A stretch of DNA of 31,731 nt from Gemmatimonas sp. (lineage in GTDB: Bacteria; Gemmatimonadota; Gemmatimonadetes; Gemmatimonadales; Gemmatimonadaceae), in contig NZ_JANPLK010000039.1 in the NCBI RefSeq assembly GCF_031426495.1, positions 1 to 31,731 on the forward strand, given 5' to 3'. The position numbers and the translations under genes were made by a program. Positions 24,550 through 31,731 of this stretch are shown here, one piece after another (position 1 is the first letter of the stretch; each line of letters begins with the position of its first letter). The notes under the pieces are model-generated. The model was not told where the DNA came from. It saw nothing but the letters and a program-made list of their open reading frames with translations, and searched no databases.

Positions 24550-25644
24550 TCAGCCGGCGGTGGGAGTGGTGGCCCTGCGCGCCGCCAATACTCGGGCTAC
24601 AGCCTTATCCAGTATCTCGGCGCCTTGCTCGACCACCACAGTCTGGGAAACATACCAAAGCGCGGCCCCGGCGCGAGGCCAAAGCGGTACCAGTTTGACG
24701 GCATCTTTGAGGGTGCAGAGCACCTCTACTGAGGAATCGGCCCGTGCCACGATGTCAGCCACGTCACTCGCCACGAAATCGTGATGGTCCGGATACGCCG
24801 CGTGATGCTCGACCACGGCCCCCGCAGCCTCCATCTGACGCCGAAACGCGTCGGGGTCGGCGATCGCACTGACGAGCACGAGTTTTCGTCCGCGAAGCCA
24901 CGTCAGGTCGTGCTGCAGGCTCCGTGGCCCCCCCGACCCGCCCGCAATCGTGGCAGCGAGACGGATGGTACCGGGCGTCAACCGCAGCTGTGCAATCGGA
25001 ACGTCAGGCGCCGCCGCGCGAATGGCGGCACGCACGGCCTGCACGCGCTCCGTCGGCGCCGCTTTGACCGTAATAACCGCCACGGACGCCCGGTTCAGGC
25101 TTCCCAGCGGCTCCCGATACGGACCGCTCGGTAGCAGGCGAACAGACTCGTGCCAGGCATCCGCGCTCACCAACACCACATCCACGACACGCGACACCTG
25201 ACGATGCTGAAATGCATCGTCGAGTACGGCGCAGTCACATTGCATGCTGCGGGCGGTCACGAGCCCGACGGCACGCTCCGGCGCGACCACCACCGGGACG
25301 CCGGGAGTCAGGAGTCCGTGCACACGCCACTCATCGTCTCCGTAACCGCGCAATACCAGTGCCGGGGTTGCACCACCAGCTTTCAAGCGCGAGACGAACC
25401 ACGAGGCAACGGGCGTCTTGCCAGTGCCGCCCACCGTGAGATTGCCCACCGACATCGCGGGTAAGGCCGCCACGGGCATCGCCCCATCGCGTACGCGCGC
25501 GTCGAAGCCCGCGTTGCGACGCGCGACGATCACGCCGAAGAGCCAACTGAACGGCGTCACGGCGCCACGAACGAGTCGCGCACCGACAGCGTCAGAATCC
25601 CAGACATGCGAAATGAACGCGCGCCCACCGGTGCCGAGACTCAT
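24550..25644 (-). CDS. lpxK: Tetraacyldisaccharide 4'-kinase LpxK
   Basis: Phosphorylates the 4' position of the lipid A precursor at the inner membrane. 364 residues from ATG 25644. A hydrophobic N-terminal segment (FSWLFGVIVARR) anchors it, and the P-loop PAMSVGNLTVGGTGKTPVA (about 62-80) is characteristic. DCAVLDDAFQHRQVSRVVDV holds the family DDxxQ block. The upstream open frame to 25857 is a shadow of the acyltransferase gene. The start follows the acyltransferase stop by four bases. Confidence 0.94.
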   Translation of the reverse strand: MSLGTGGRAFISHVWDSDAVGARLVRGAVTPFSWLFGVIVARRNAGFDARVRDGAMPVAALPAMSVGNLTVGGTGKTPVASWFVSRLKAGGATPALVLRGYGDDEWRVHGLLTPGVPVVVAPERAVGLVTARSMQCDCAVLDDAFQHRQVSRVVDVVLVSADAWHESVRLLPSGPYREPLGSLNRASVAVITVKAAPTERVQAVRAAIRAAAPDVPIAQLRLTPGTIRLAATIAGGSGGPRSLQHDLTWLRGRKLVLVSAIADPDAFRRQMEAAGAVVEHHAAYPDHHDFVASDVADIVARADSSVEVLCTLKDAVKLVPLWPRAGAALWYVSQTVVVEQGAEILDKAVARVLAARRATTPTAG

Positions 25645-25648
25645 CCCG

Positions 25649-26362
25649 TCACGCGCGCGTCGACGCGTTTGAGAGCCTCTCGACGCGCGCGACCGCATCA
25701 CGCATCCGCTGTGCGAACGCTTCGGTGCGCGCCGCCGCAGCACGGACATCGGGATCATCCAACACGACCGGCTCGCCGTACTCGATCGTGACGCGCGCAA
25801 ATGGCTTCGGAATCTCGAATCCATCCCAGCTGCGCAACTGCCATTTACGATCGACATGGGCTACGAGTGACACCACGGGCGCGCCGGCCCGATGCGCGAG
25901 CACCAGCGCTCCCGGAGCGAAGCTGTAACGCGGTCCGCGCGGCCCATCAGGGGTGATGGCCATGTCGGCACCACGCTTGAGCACCTGCACCGCCTCGAGC
26001 AGCGCCCGCGTGCCTCCCCGCGACGATGATCCGCGAACGCCGAAGAAACCGAACGTTCCCACGATGCGCGCGATGATCTCGCCATCTTTGTGCTCACTGA
26101 TCATCACGCCGGTGGGCTGACGGTGCGCCCACAAGATCGGCAGCATCTGTCCGTGCCAAAGCGTGAACACCACGCGCGAGTCCTCGGGCGCGCGATCGAG
26201 CAGCGCCTGCCGTCCGTGCACCTTCACCCGCCACGTCGCGCCCAGCGCATACAAGACCCACGTGCCAAGCGTGATGGCGACTCGCGTGCGCCAGTCGAAG
26301 GCGGCCGACGACGTGCGCGGCGCGGGCGGCTCGCGATCCGGCACGTTGCGTTCCGGCATCAC
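25649..26362 (-). CDS. LPLAT-fold acyltransferase, DUF374-like
   Basis: 237 residues with an N-terminal hydrophobic segment (AITLGTWVLYALGATW), so probably membrane-associated. VVFTLWHGQMLPILWA holds the catalytic-type His, and MISEHKDGEIIARIV, then GSSSRGGTRALLE and TPDGPRGPRYSFAPG, follow the LPLAT/DUF374 pattern. It is a candidate for the late lipid A acyltransferase step, as it lies between lpxB and lpxK and no other LpxL/M-like gene is nearby (inference from position). Another lysophospholipid acyltransferase role is possible. The start ATG overlaps the lpxB stop (ATGA). Confidence 0.85.
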   Translation of the reverse strand: MMPERNVPDREPPAPRTSSAAFDWRTRVAITLGTWVLYALGATWRVKVHGRQALLDRAPEDSRVVFTLWHGQMLPILWAHRQPTGVMISEHKDGEIIARIVGTFGFFGVRGSSSRGGTRALLEAVQVLKRGADMAITPDGPRGPRYSFAPGALVLAHRAGAPVVSLVAHVDRKWQLRSWDGFEIPKPFARVTIEYGEPVVLDDPDVRAAAARTEAFAQRMRDAVARVERLSNASTRA

Positions 26363-27504
26363 GCCGGTCTAGTAGCGACGAGTTCGCTGATCATGTGCGC
26401 CACGCGCTCGGACGCGCCGGGCGTGCCCAGCATGCCGCGAACTTCACTCAACCCGGCCTCCGCGTCTGCCCGCGCCGCACTGTGTACCTCGAGCAGCGGC
26501 ATGAGCGCGTCGGCCACCCGACTTGGCTCGAATGCATCCTGCACGAACTCGCGGGACACCTCGCGGTGCGCGACCACGTTCACGAGCCCGATGTGCGGGA
26601 TCTTCACGAGGCGACGCGCGATCGCATAGGTGATCGCACTCGTGCGATACCCGATCACATGCGGTAGTCCAGCGACCGCCGCCTCGAGCGTCGTGGTTCC
26701 GCTCTTCAAGAGCCCCGCCGTCGCCGCGCGCAGCACGGTGAAGGACGCACTGTGCACGCGTGGGAATGGACAATCGGCTTCACTGATCTGCACCGTCGGC
26801 GCGACGCTCACGACCACGTGCAGTCCCGGAATACGCGACTGCAACAGCGTAGCCGTCTCCATGAACGGCTTCAGATGCCGCGACAACTCCGCACGGCGAG
26901 ATCCGGGAAACACCGCGAGGATGGGACCATCGGCGGGAAGTCCCAGTGCCGCGCGCGCCTCCGACTGCGTCGGCAAGGACTGGGCGCGATCCAGTAGCGG
27001 GTGTCCCACGAACGTGGCGTCCACGCCGTGACGACGCAGCAACCCTTCCTCGAACGGCAGGATCGACGCCGCCTTCGTGACCACACGGGCCAGCTTCGGT
27101 AAGCGGCCGGCGCCCCACGCCCACACTTGCGGCGTGATGTAGTACAGCACCGGCACCCCGGCCTTCTTCGCGACGTCAGCCACCTTGAGATTGAAGCCGG
27201 GATAGTCGAGTAACACCACCAGCTCCACGCGTCCGCTGTTGATGCGCTCCCGCAAGCGGCCGAGCAACGCGTAGTGCTTGGGAATGTGCCGGACGACTTC
27301 GGCGAACCCCATGACAGCGAGATTCTCGACATCCTCGATGATCTCCACACCGGCGGCGCGCATGTGGCCGCCGCCGACGCCGACCATCTTCAACTCCGGT
27401 GCCATGACGCGCAGCGATTCCGCCACCTTGCCCGCGTGCAAATCGCCGGACGCCTCGCCGACGACGAACAGAATCTCACGCACGCGCTGACTCGTCGGAG
27501 GCAC
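26359..27504 (-). CDS. lpxB: Lipid-A-disaccharide synthase LpxB
   Basis: Joins UDP-2,3-diacylglucosamine and lipid X to make the lipid A disaccharide. About 381 residues. The N-terminus EILFVVGEASGDLHAGKVAE, then LVVLLDYPGFNLKVADVAKK, PVLYYITPQVWAWG and the C-terminal VIGYRTSAITYAIARRLVKI are family blocks. The long start at GTG 27504 overlaps the oxidoreductase gene by 29 bases. GTG 27483 (VREILFVV) gives an 8-base overlap and may be the true start. Membrane association is expected but no clear helix is present. Confidence 0.95.
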   Translation of the reverse strand: MPPTSQRVREILFVVGEASGDLHAGKVAESLRVMAPELKMVGVGGGHMRAAGVEIIEDVENLAVMGFAEVVRHIPKHYALLGRLRERINSGRVELVVLLDYPGFNLKVADVAKKAGVPVLYYITPQVWAWGAGRLPKLARVVTKAASILPFEEGLLRRHGVDATFVGHPLLDRAQSLPTQSEARAALGLPADGPILAVFPGSRRAELSRHLKPFMETATLLQSRIPGLHVVVSVAPTVQISEADCPFPRVHSASFTVLRAATAGLLKSGTTTLEAAVAGLPHVIGYRTSAITYAIARRLVKIPHIGLVNVVAHREVSREFVQDAFEPSRVADALMPLLEVHSAARADAEAGLSEVRGMLGTPGASERVAHMISELVATRPA

Positions 27505-28507
27505 GCATGACCTGCTGCGCCTCTTCGATCGCCGTCACGATGCGGAGGGCCGCCTCGAGCGCCTCTCGTCCTTCCTCACCGGTGACCGCCACGGCATTCC
27601 GTCCCGCGATCGCGCCGAGGAACTGCGACAGCTCGAGCACCAGCGGCTCGCCGTCCGGTGCCTCGAGGGGCACCCGCTCCACGAACTCCTCGAGCGCACG
27701 CGGCGCGCGCGCCAGGAGCATCGGATCAAAATCCCCGCGCAATCGGAAGAACTCGCCGGTGCCCGCCGCGAGATCGAGCGAGATGTACCCACTGCGCTGG
27801 AAAATCCGAAGCTTCCGCAAGCGCTCACGGGAAACGCGGCTCGCCGTGATGTTCGCCACGGCGCCGTTCGCGAACGTGAGACGGGCGTTGGCAATGTCGA
27901 TCTGCGGCGTGAGCACTGGCATGCCCATGGCCTGCACGTCCGACACGCGAAGCCCGACGAGCGTGTGGACCAGATCGAGGTCGTGAATCATCAGATCGAG
28001 CACGACGGCCACATCGGAGCCGCGTGGATTGAATGGCGCCAACCGGTCACTCTCGATGAATCGCGGCCCATCGACAAAGGGCATTGCCGCGCGCACGGCG
28101 CGATTGAACCGCTCCACGTGGCCGACCTGCAGCAGCACACCGGCCGCGCGCGCTCGAGCCAGGAGATCATCGGCTTCCTCGAGCGTGACGGTGAACGGCT
28201 TCTCGACGAAGATGTGCTTGCCGCGATCGAGCGCCGCCGACGCCACGGCATGATGCGCGGTGGTGGGCACGACGATCGAGACCGCGTCCACATCGTCGAG
28301 CATCGCCGACAACGACGGATACACGCGGACGCCAAGTTGCGTGGCCACCTCGGCCGCGCGTCCTGGATTCTCATCGACAAACCCGGCGAACCGATCGCCG
28401 CACAGATCGCGAAGAATCCGCACATGGTGCACGCCCAAGCCACCGGCGCCGACTACACCGACGCGCGGCGCATCGCTCTTCGAGAAGGCGCGCGACTCCG
28501 GAGTCAT
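27476..28507 (-). CDS. Gfo/Idh/MocA oxidoreductase, possible UDP-GlcNAc 3-dehydrogenase (GnnA-like)
   Basis: 343 residues. The N-terminal Rossmann domain has VGVVGAGGLGVHH (about 16-28), and the family EKP motif is in HIFVEKPFTVT (102-104). The C-terminal domain has DVAVVLDLMIHDLDLVHTLV, with the conserved His near the active site. The position between lpxA and lpxB suggests it oxidises the UDP-GlcNAc 3-position, as GnnA does before GnnB aminates it to allow amide-linked lipid A chains (Acidithiobacillus/Leptospira precedent). No GnnB-like aminotransferase is seen in this window, so this is only a candidate role. Other sugar dehydrogenases cannot be excluded. Confidence 0.85.
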   Translation of the reverse strand: MTPESRAFSKSDAPRVGVVGAGGLGVHHVRILRDLCGDRFAGFVDENPGRAAEVATQLGVRVYPSLSAMLDDVDAVSIVVPTTAHHAVASAALDRGKHIFVEKPFTVTLEEADDLLARARAAGVLLQVGHVERFNRAVRAAMPFVDGPRFIESDRLAPFNPRGSDVAVVLDLMIHDLDLVHTLVGLRVSDVQAMGMPVLTPQIDIANARLTFANGAVANITASRVSRERLRKLRIFQRSGYISLDLAAGTGEFFRLRGDFDPMLLARAPRALEEFVERVPLEAPDGEPLVLELSQFLGAIAGRNAVAVTGEEGREALEAALRIVTAIEEAQQVMRASDESARA

Positions 28508-28518
28508 GGTCGTGGTTC

Positions 28519-29295
28519 TCAGAATCCAACGCCTCGCTGGCTCGCTTCGATGAAATCGAGGAAGTGCTGCACTTCAGGAAGCATCGTGAGCTCGGCGCGC
28601 GCTTTCTCGACACCCTGACCGAGGTTGAGATCGGAGCGGAAGCAGAAACGATAGGCCCGCTTGAGTTCACGGACGACGTCTTCCTCGAAACCCGTTCGCC
28701 GCAGGCCCACCGAGTTCAGTCCGAACAGCTTGATCGGATTGCCCACCGCACGAACGAAGGGCGGCACATCCTGCGCCACGCGTGAGCATCCGCCGATAAA
28801 CGAGTGACGGCCAATTCGTGAGAACTGGTGCACGGCGCACAATCCGGAAATTGTCGCCTTGTCCTCGACGGTCACGTGACCCGCCAGCTGCGTGCCGTTC
28901 GAGATGATCACGTTGTCGCCGATATGACAATCATGCGCCAGATGCACGTAGCTCATCAGGAAACAGTTGCGACCGACGCTCGTCGTGATCGAGTGGGCCG
29001 TGCCCCGATTGATCGTCGCGTACTCGCGCACGGACGTTTCATCGCCGATGTCGACCCACGTCTCCTCACCGCGATACTTCAGATCCTGCGGATCACCGCC
29101 GAGGATCGCGCCGATGCCGATCTGTACGCGTTCACCGAGCCGCACATTCCGCTCGAGCGTCGCACGTGCGGCGACATGCGTACCGTTGCCGATAGTACAC
29201 TGCGGTCCGATGATCGCCCACGGTCCGACTTCCACATCCTCGCCGAGCTGCGCCGACGCATCGACGAGTGCCGTCGGATGAATACGCGCAGTCAT
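28519..29295 (-). CDS. lpxA: UDP-N-acetylglucosamine acyltransferase LpxA
   Basis: First enzyme of lipid A synthesis; transfers a 3-hydroxyacyl chain to the 3-position of UDP-GlcNAc. 258 residues with the left-handed beta-helix hexapeptide repeats. MSYVHLAHDCHIGDN holds the catalytic His (His121, equal to E. coli His125), and GDPQDLKYRGEET is the family loop. The HQFSRIGRHSFIGGC block keeps Gly at the acyl-chain ruler position (Gly169, equal to E. coli Gly173), consistent with a long chain such as C14 (inference). The start ATG 29295 overlaps the lpxC-fabZ stop (ATGA). Confidence 0.96.
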   Translation of the reverse strand: MTARIHPTALVDASAQLGEDVEVGPWAIIGPQCTIGNGTHVAARATLERNVRLGERVQIGIGAILGGDPQDLKYRGEETWVDIGDETSVREYATINRGTAHSITTSVGRNCFLMSYVHLAHDCHIGDNVIISNGTQLAGHVTVEDKATISGLCAVHQFSRIGRHSFIGGCSRVAQDVPPFVRAVGNPIKLFGLNSVGLRRTGFEEDVVRELKRAYRFCFRSDLNLGQGVEKARAELTMLPEVQHFLDFIEASQRGVGF

Positions 29296-30620
29296 CGATC
29301 GCGGACCATCGCCGCCATGTCCGCCTCGGTCACCACCTGTCCGTCCACGGTGGCGACGCCACGCATCTTGCACATCGTGCCGCGGATCTGCAGCACTTCC
29401 ATTTCGATCCGCAGCTGATCGCCAGGCTTCACCGGACGGCGGAACTTCACGTTATCGAGCGACAGGAAGTACACGACTTTGCTCGACGGATCGGCAATGG
29501 TGCGCATGAGGAGCATGCCGCCCACCTGCGCCATCGACTCGATGATCAGCACTCCGGGCATGATCGGATGCCCTGGAAAGTGTCCCTGAAAGAACGGTTC
29601 GTTGATCGTGACGTTTTTGAGTCCCACGATCCGCTTCCCTTCCTCGATCTCCAGAATGCGATCGACGAGCAGGAACGGGTACCGATGGGGCAGCACCTGC
29701 ATGATATCTTCGATGGAATACACGGCGGGCTCCCGGACAGCGTGTTGCACGAGGGCGCGCACCAGGGCGACCGTACCCCGGTGACTCGGTTTGTGAGCGA
29801 TGATGTGCGCGCGAACGCGCGCACCAGCGAGAACGAGATCACCGACACAATCGAGCGCCTTGTGTCGGGAAAATTCATCAGGCCAGCGAAGCGTGGTATC
29901 AACCACGCCGTCCGCATCGAGCACCACGGCGTTGGCGGTGGTCGCCCCCTGAATCAATCCTTTCGAACGCAGCGCGTCCACTTCGTGCGTGAACCCGAAG
30001 GTTCGCGCCGAGGCGAGTTCGCGGGTGAAGCTGTCGGCGGTCACCATGCACTGCGTGCGCTGTGTGCCGATGAGGGGGTGGGGGAAATCGATCGTGACGT
30101 CGAGCGACAGGCCCATGCACGGGCGCGCCTCGTACACCGACTCACCATCCACCACTCGAATCGATTTCCGCAGCACCAACCACTCGGGACGACCGCCGTT
30201 GACGACCAATCCCGCAGCGCGCAGTGCCTCCAGAAACGGCGCGGCGCTGCCGTCCATGATCGGCGGCTCGGGGCCGTCCATCCCGATCTCGAGATCGTCG
30301 ATGGACAGGGCGCCTACGGCGGCCAGCACATGCTCCACCGTGTGCAACGCCTCCGGGCCACTCCCGAGCTGCGTGCGACGCTCGGCGTCTACCGCGAACT
30401 CGACACGCGCCGAAATGGGCGCAGCGTTAACGATGTCGGTCCGACGAAACACGATCCCGGTGCCCGTTGGGGCCGGCCGGAAGGTAAGGCGACACGACTG
30501 TCCGAGGTGAAGACCGATGCCTTCGACCACCGCCTCCGCGCCGATCGTGCGTCGCTGGCCTGCCGGCTCGTATTCGGAGCCGGCGACTGCGCCCGGCGTC
30601 TTTCCGGCTTTCGCGATCAT
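29292..30620 (-). CDS. lpxC: Fused LpxC deacetylase - FabZ dehydratase
   Basis: Bifunctional protein of 442 residues. Residues about 20-290 are LpxC, the zinc deacetylase that commits the cell to lipid A: LHTVEHVLAAVG (His97), FSRHKALDCVGDL (His253, Asp257 zinc ligands) and HKPSHRGTVAL (His280, catalytic). Residues about 300-442 are FabZ, the 3-hydroxyacyl-ACP dehydratase: VLPHRYPFLLVDRI, then GHFPGHPIMPGVLI and ESMAQ with catalytic His347 and Glu361. The same fusion is known in Bacteroidota, Chlorobi and relatives. It places the enzyme that consumes 3-hydroxyacyl-ACP (FabZ) and the lipid A committed step on one chain. ATG 30620 overlaps the lpxD stop. Confidence 0.97.
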   Translation of the reverse strand: MIAKAGKTPGAVAGSEYEPAGQRRTIGAEAVVEGIGLHLGQSCRLTFRPAPTGTGIVFRRTDIVNAAPISARVEFAVDAERRTQLGSGPEALHTVEHVLAAVGALSIDDLEIGMDGPEPPIMDGSAAPFLEALRAAGLVVNGGRPEWLVLRKSIRVVDGESVYEARPCMGLSLDVTIDFPHPLIGTQRTQCMVTADSFTRELASARTFGFTHEVDALRSKGLIQGATTANAVVLDADGVVDTTLRWPDEFSRHKALDCVGDLVLAGARVRAHIIAHKPSHRGTVALVRALVQHAVREPAVYSIEDIMQVLPHRYPFLLVDRILEIEEGKRIVGLKNVTINEPFFQGHFPGHPIMPGVLIIESMAQVGGMLLMRTIADPSSKVVYFLSLDNVKFRRPVKPGDQLRIEMEVLQIRGTMCKMRGVATVDGQVVTEADMAAMVRDR

Positions 30621-31660
30621 GTGCCACTCTCGTCAGGCGCGCTGTCGGCGCGGCTGTCGGCGCGGCTGTCGGCGTCGTGGCTCGACAATTCCGGCTTCGC
30701 GACCAGCTGCTCGAGGGGGCGCACGATCTTGGCCAGACGGGCGATCGCGGCCGACGCGCGCAGGTGATCCCGGTGGGAGCGCGCCGGATAACCGGACCAC
30801 GTTTCGCCGGCCGGCACGTTGCCGATCACACCGGCGCCGCCAGCCAGATTCGCCTTTGAGCCGATGGTCACGTGTCCCCCGATGCCAACCTGGCCACCGA
30901 TTTGGACGCCATCGCCTATGCGCGTGGAACCGGCGACGCCGGCCTGGGACGCGAAGAAGCAGCCGCGTCCGACGCGCACGTTGTGCGCGATCTGCACGAG
31001 GTTGTCGATCTTGGTGCCGGCACCGATGATCGTGTCATCCACACTGCCGCGGTCGATGCAGCTGTTGGCCCCCACCTCGACGTCATGCTCGAGAATGCAG
31101 CGCCCCGCATGCGGAATACGCACCACGCCGTTCGCTCGCGGCACAAAGCCGAAGCCTTCGCGGCCGACCCGCGCACCCGCGTGCAGCGTGACGCGGTCTC
31201 CCAGCTCGGTGAACGGGTAGACGACCGCCGTGGAGTGCACCCGCACATCTCTGCCGAGTACTGATCCTGCTCCGATAACGGCGTGGGCGCTGATCCAGCT
31301 GCCGTCACCAATCACCGCTCCCTCGCCGATCACGACAAACGGATCGATCGTGACGCCTTCACCAAGGTGTACGTCGTTCGCGATGATGGCGGACGGGTGT
31401 ACACCTTGGGCGCGCGGCTCCTTGCGATGAAATCGGGCCAGCAACGTGACCATGGCGTCCACCGGCCTGGCTACGACGATGCGGGTCAAGGGCGTGCCCG
31501 CCAGCTCGGCCAGTTCGGGCGAAATCAGCACCACGCCGGCGCGGGAGGTGGCAAACCACTGTCCGTACCGCAGATGCGACAAAAAGCTCAGCTCGTTGGG
31601 GCCGGCGCGGTCGAGTGGGGCAATTCCCCGCACTTCGATCGACCCGTCGCCAACGAGCAC
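30617..31660 (-). CDS. lpxD: UDP-3-O-(3-hydroxyacyl)glucosamine N-acyltransferase LpxD
   Basis: Adds the second, N-linked 3-hydroxyacyl chain to the deacetylated UDP-glucosamine intermediate. About 347 residues as called. The N-terminal domain shows IRGIAPLDRAGPNELSFLS-like sequence (here EVRGIAPLDRAGPNELSFLS), and hexapeptide repeats run from about 88. The catalytic His lies in DNLVQIAHNVRVG. The C-terminus ends in an acidic Ser/Arg/Ala/Asp repeat tail. The first start codon available is GTG 31660, but family homology (ITAAAVAAQVGGVLVGD) continues upstream to about 31696, where only ATC is found, followed upstream by a TAG at 31709-31711. The true start is uncertain. Confidence 0.93.
   Translation of the reverse strand: MLVGDGSIEVRGIAPLDRAGPNELSFLSHLRYGQWFATSRAGVVLISPELAELAGTPLTRIVVARPVDAMVTLLARFHRKEPRAQGVHPSAIIANDVHLGEGVTIDPFVVIGEGAVIGDGSWISAHAVIGAGSVLGRDVRVHSTAVVYPFTELGDRVTLHAGARVGREGFGFVPRANGVVRIPHAGRCILEHDVEVGANSCIDRGSVDDTIIGAGTKIDNLVQIAHNVRVGRGCFFASQAGVAGSTRIGDGVQIGGQVGIGGHVTIGSKANLAGGAGVIGNVPAGETWSGYPARSHRDHLRASAAIARLAKIVRPLEQLVAKPELSSHDADSRADSRADSAPDESGT
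30641..30676. repeat. Three 12-bp tandem repeats in the lpxD 3' end
   Basis: GCTGTCGGCGCG occurs at 30641-30652 and 30653-30664, with a third near copy (GCTGTCGGCGTC) at 30665-30676. In frame it encodes the repeating tail DSRADSRADSAPD of LpxD. It is a possible slippage site that changes only tail length. Confidence 0.8.
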
Positions 31661-31731
31661 GCCTCCTACTTGCGCCGCAACGGCAGCGGCGGTGATGGGG
31701 GGTTGGCCCTAACCGCCGCCCGCCGGCGGGT
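31661..31731. other. Upstream of lpxD, window edge
   Basis: It holds the in-frame, probably coding extension of lpxD to about 31696, a TAG at 31709-31711, and a 12-bp palindrome CCCGCCGGCGGG at 31719-31730 that may be a hairpin after an upstream gene outside the window. No promoter was seen. Confidence 0.4.

Noticed and set aside
23128..24732. Plus-strand ORF of 534 residues opposite the dehydrogenase gene, and similar long antisense ORFs (12126-13283, 15263-16402, 18374-19867, 29268-30767)
   Set aside because: They are mirror frames of well-identified GC-rich genes, with Arg/His-rich composition and no family motifs. High GC at third positions leaves the complementary frame free of stops.

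Overview
The window is GC-rich and gene-dense. It looks like a Gram-negative, LPS-making bacterium with a Gemmatimonadota-like gene set. The evidence is a fused LpxC-FabZ (also known from Bacteroidota), a complete Raetz-pathway block, bacillithiol-type BshC, and long runs of genes joined by ATGA overlaps. The phylum assignment is inference from gene content, not from a database match.

Layout. (1) 1-6502 is an accessory region of lower gene density: an intact IS30-family element (27-1477); a truncated IS3-family element (1478-2426) that has cut off a DUF3631/primase-type ATPase gene; a dead IS1-like transposase; a triple palindromic operator array; a P63C-domain gene on the plus strand; and a few unknown genes. 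(2) 6503-6545 is the 5' half of a tRNA-Arg(CCU) gene, which probably marks the island/chromosome border. (3) 6649-31660 is ordinary chromosome, all on the minus strand. In transcription order it reads lpxD, lpxC-fabZ, lpxA, a Gfo/Idh/MocA oxidoreductase, lpxB, a DUF374-like acyltransferase, lpxK, a glutamate-type dehydrogenase, rlmH, bshC, murJ, uvrC, thrC; then a secreted TPR protein; then a DUF512 radical-SAM protein, der, plsY, gpsA, a MerR-like regulator, surE, pcm, an Ala/Pro-rich unknown, acyP and apt.

How the genes work together. The first block builds lipid A: LpxA, LpxC, LpxD, LpxB and LpxK plus a candidate late acyltransferase. It carries an oxidoreductase that could modify the UDP-GlcNAc substrate. 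It then continues through MurJ (lipid II flipping) and housekeeping genes. The second block couples ribosome assembly (Der) to phospholipid synthesis (PlsY, GpsA), followed by the protein/nucleotide repair pair SurE-Pcm. A consensus-like promoter (14746-14774) sits just after the TPR gene and is followed by two hairpins, which suggests the DUF512-der-plsY-gpsA block is separately controlled.

Most unusual points. The IS30-family element is bordered on both sides, in inverted orientation, by the same HSDxGSQ catalytic codons of two different IS3-family transposases. Three 18-bp palindromes lie upstream of the P63C gene. The tRNA-Arg gene is only half present. The lpxD reading frame has no good start codon where the family N-terminus should begin. 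No CRISPR array, rRNA or complete prophage was seen.
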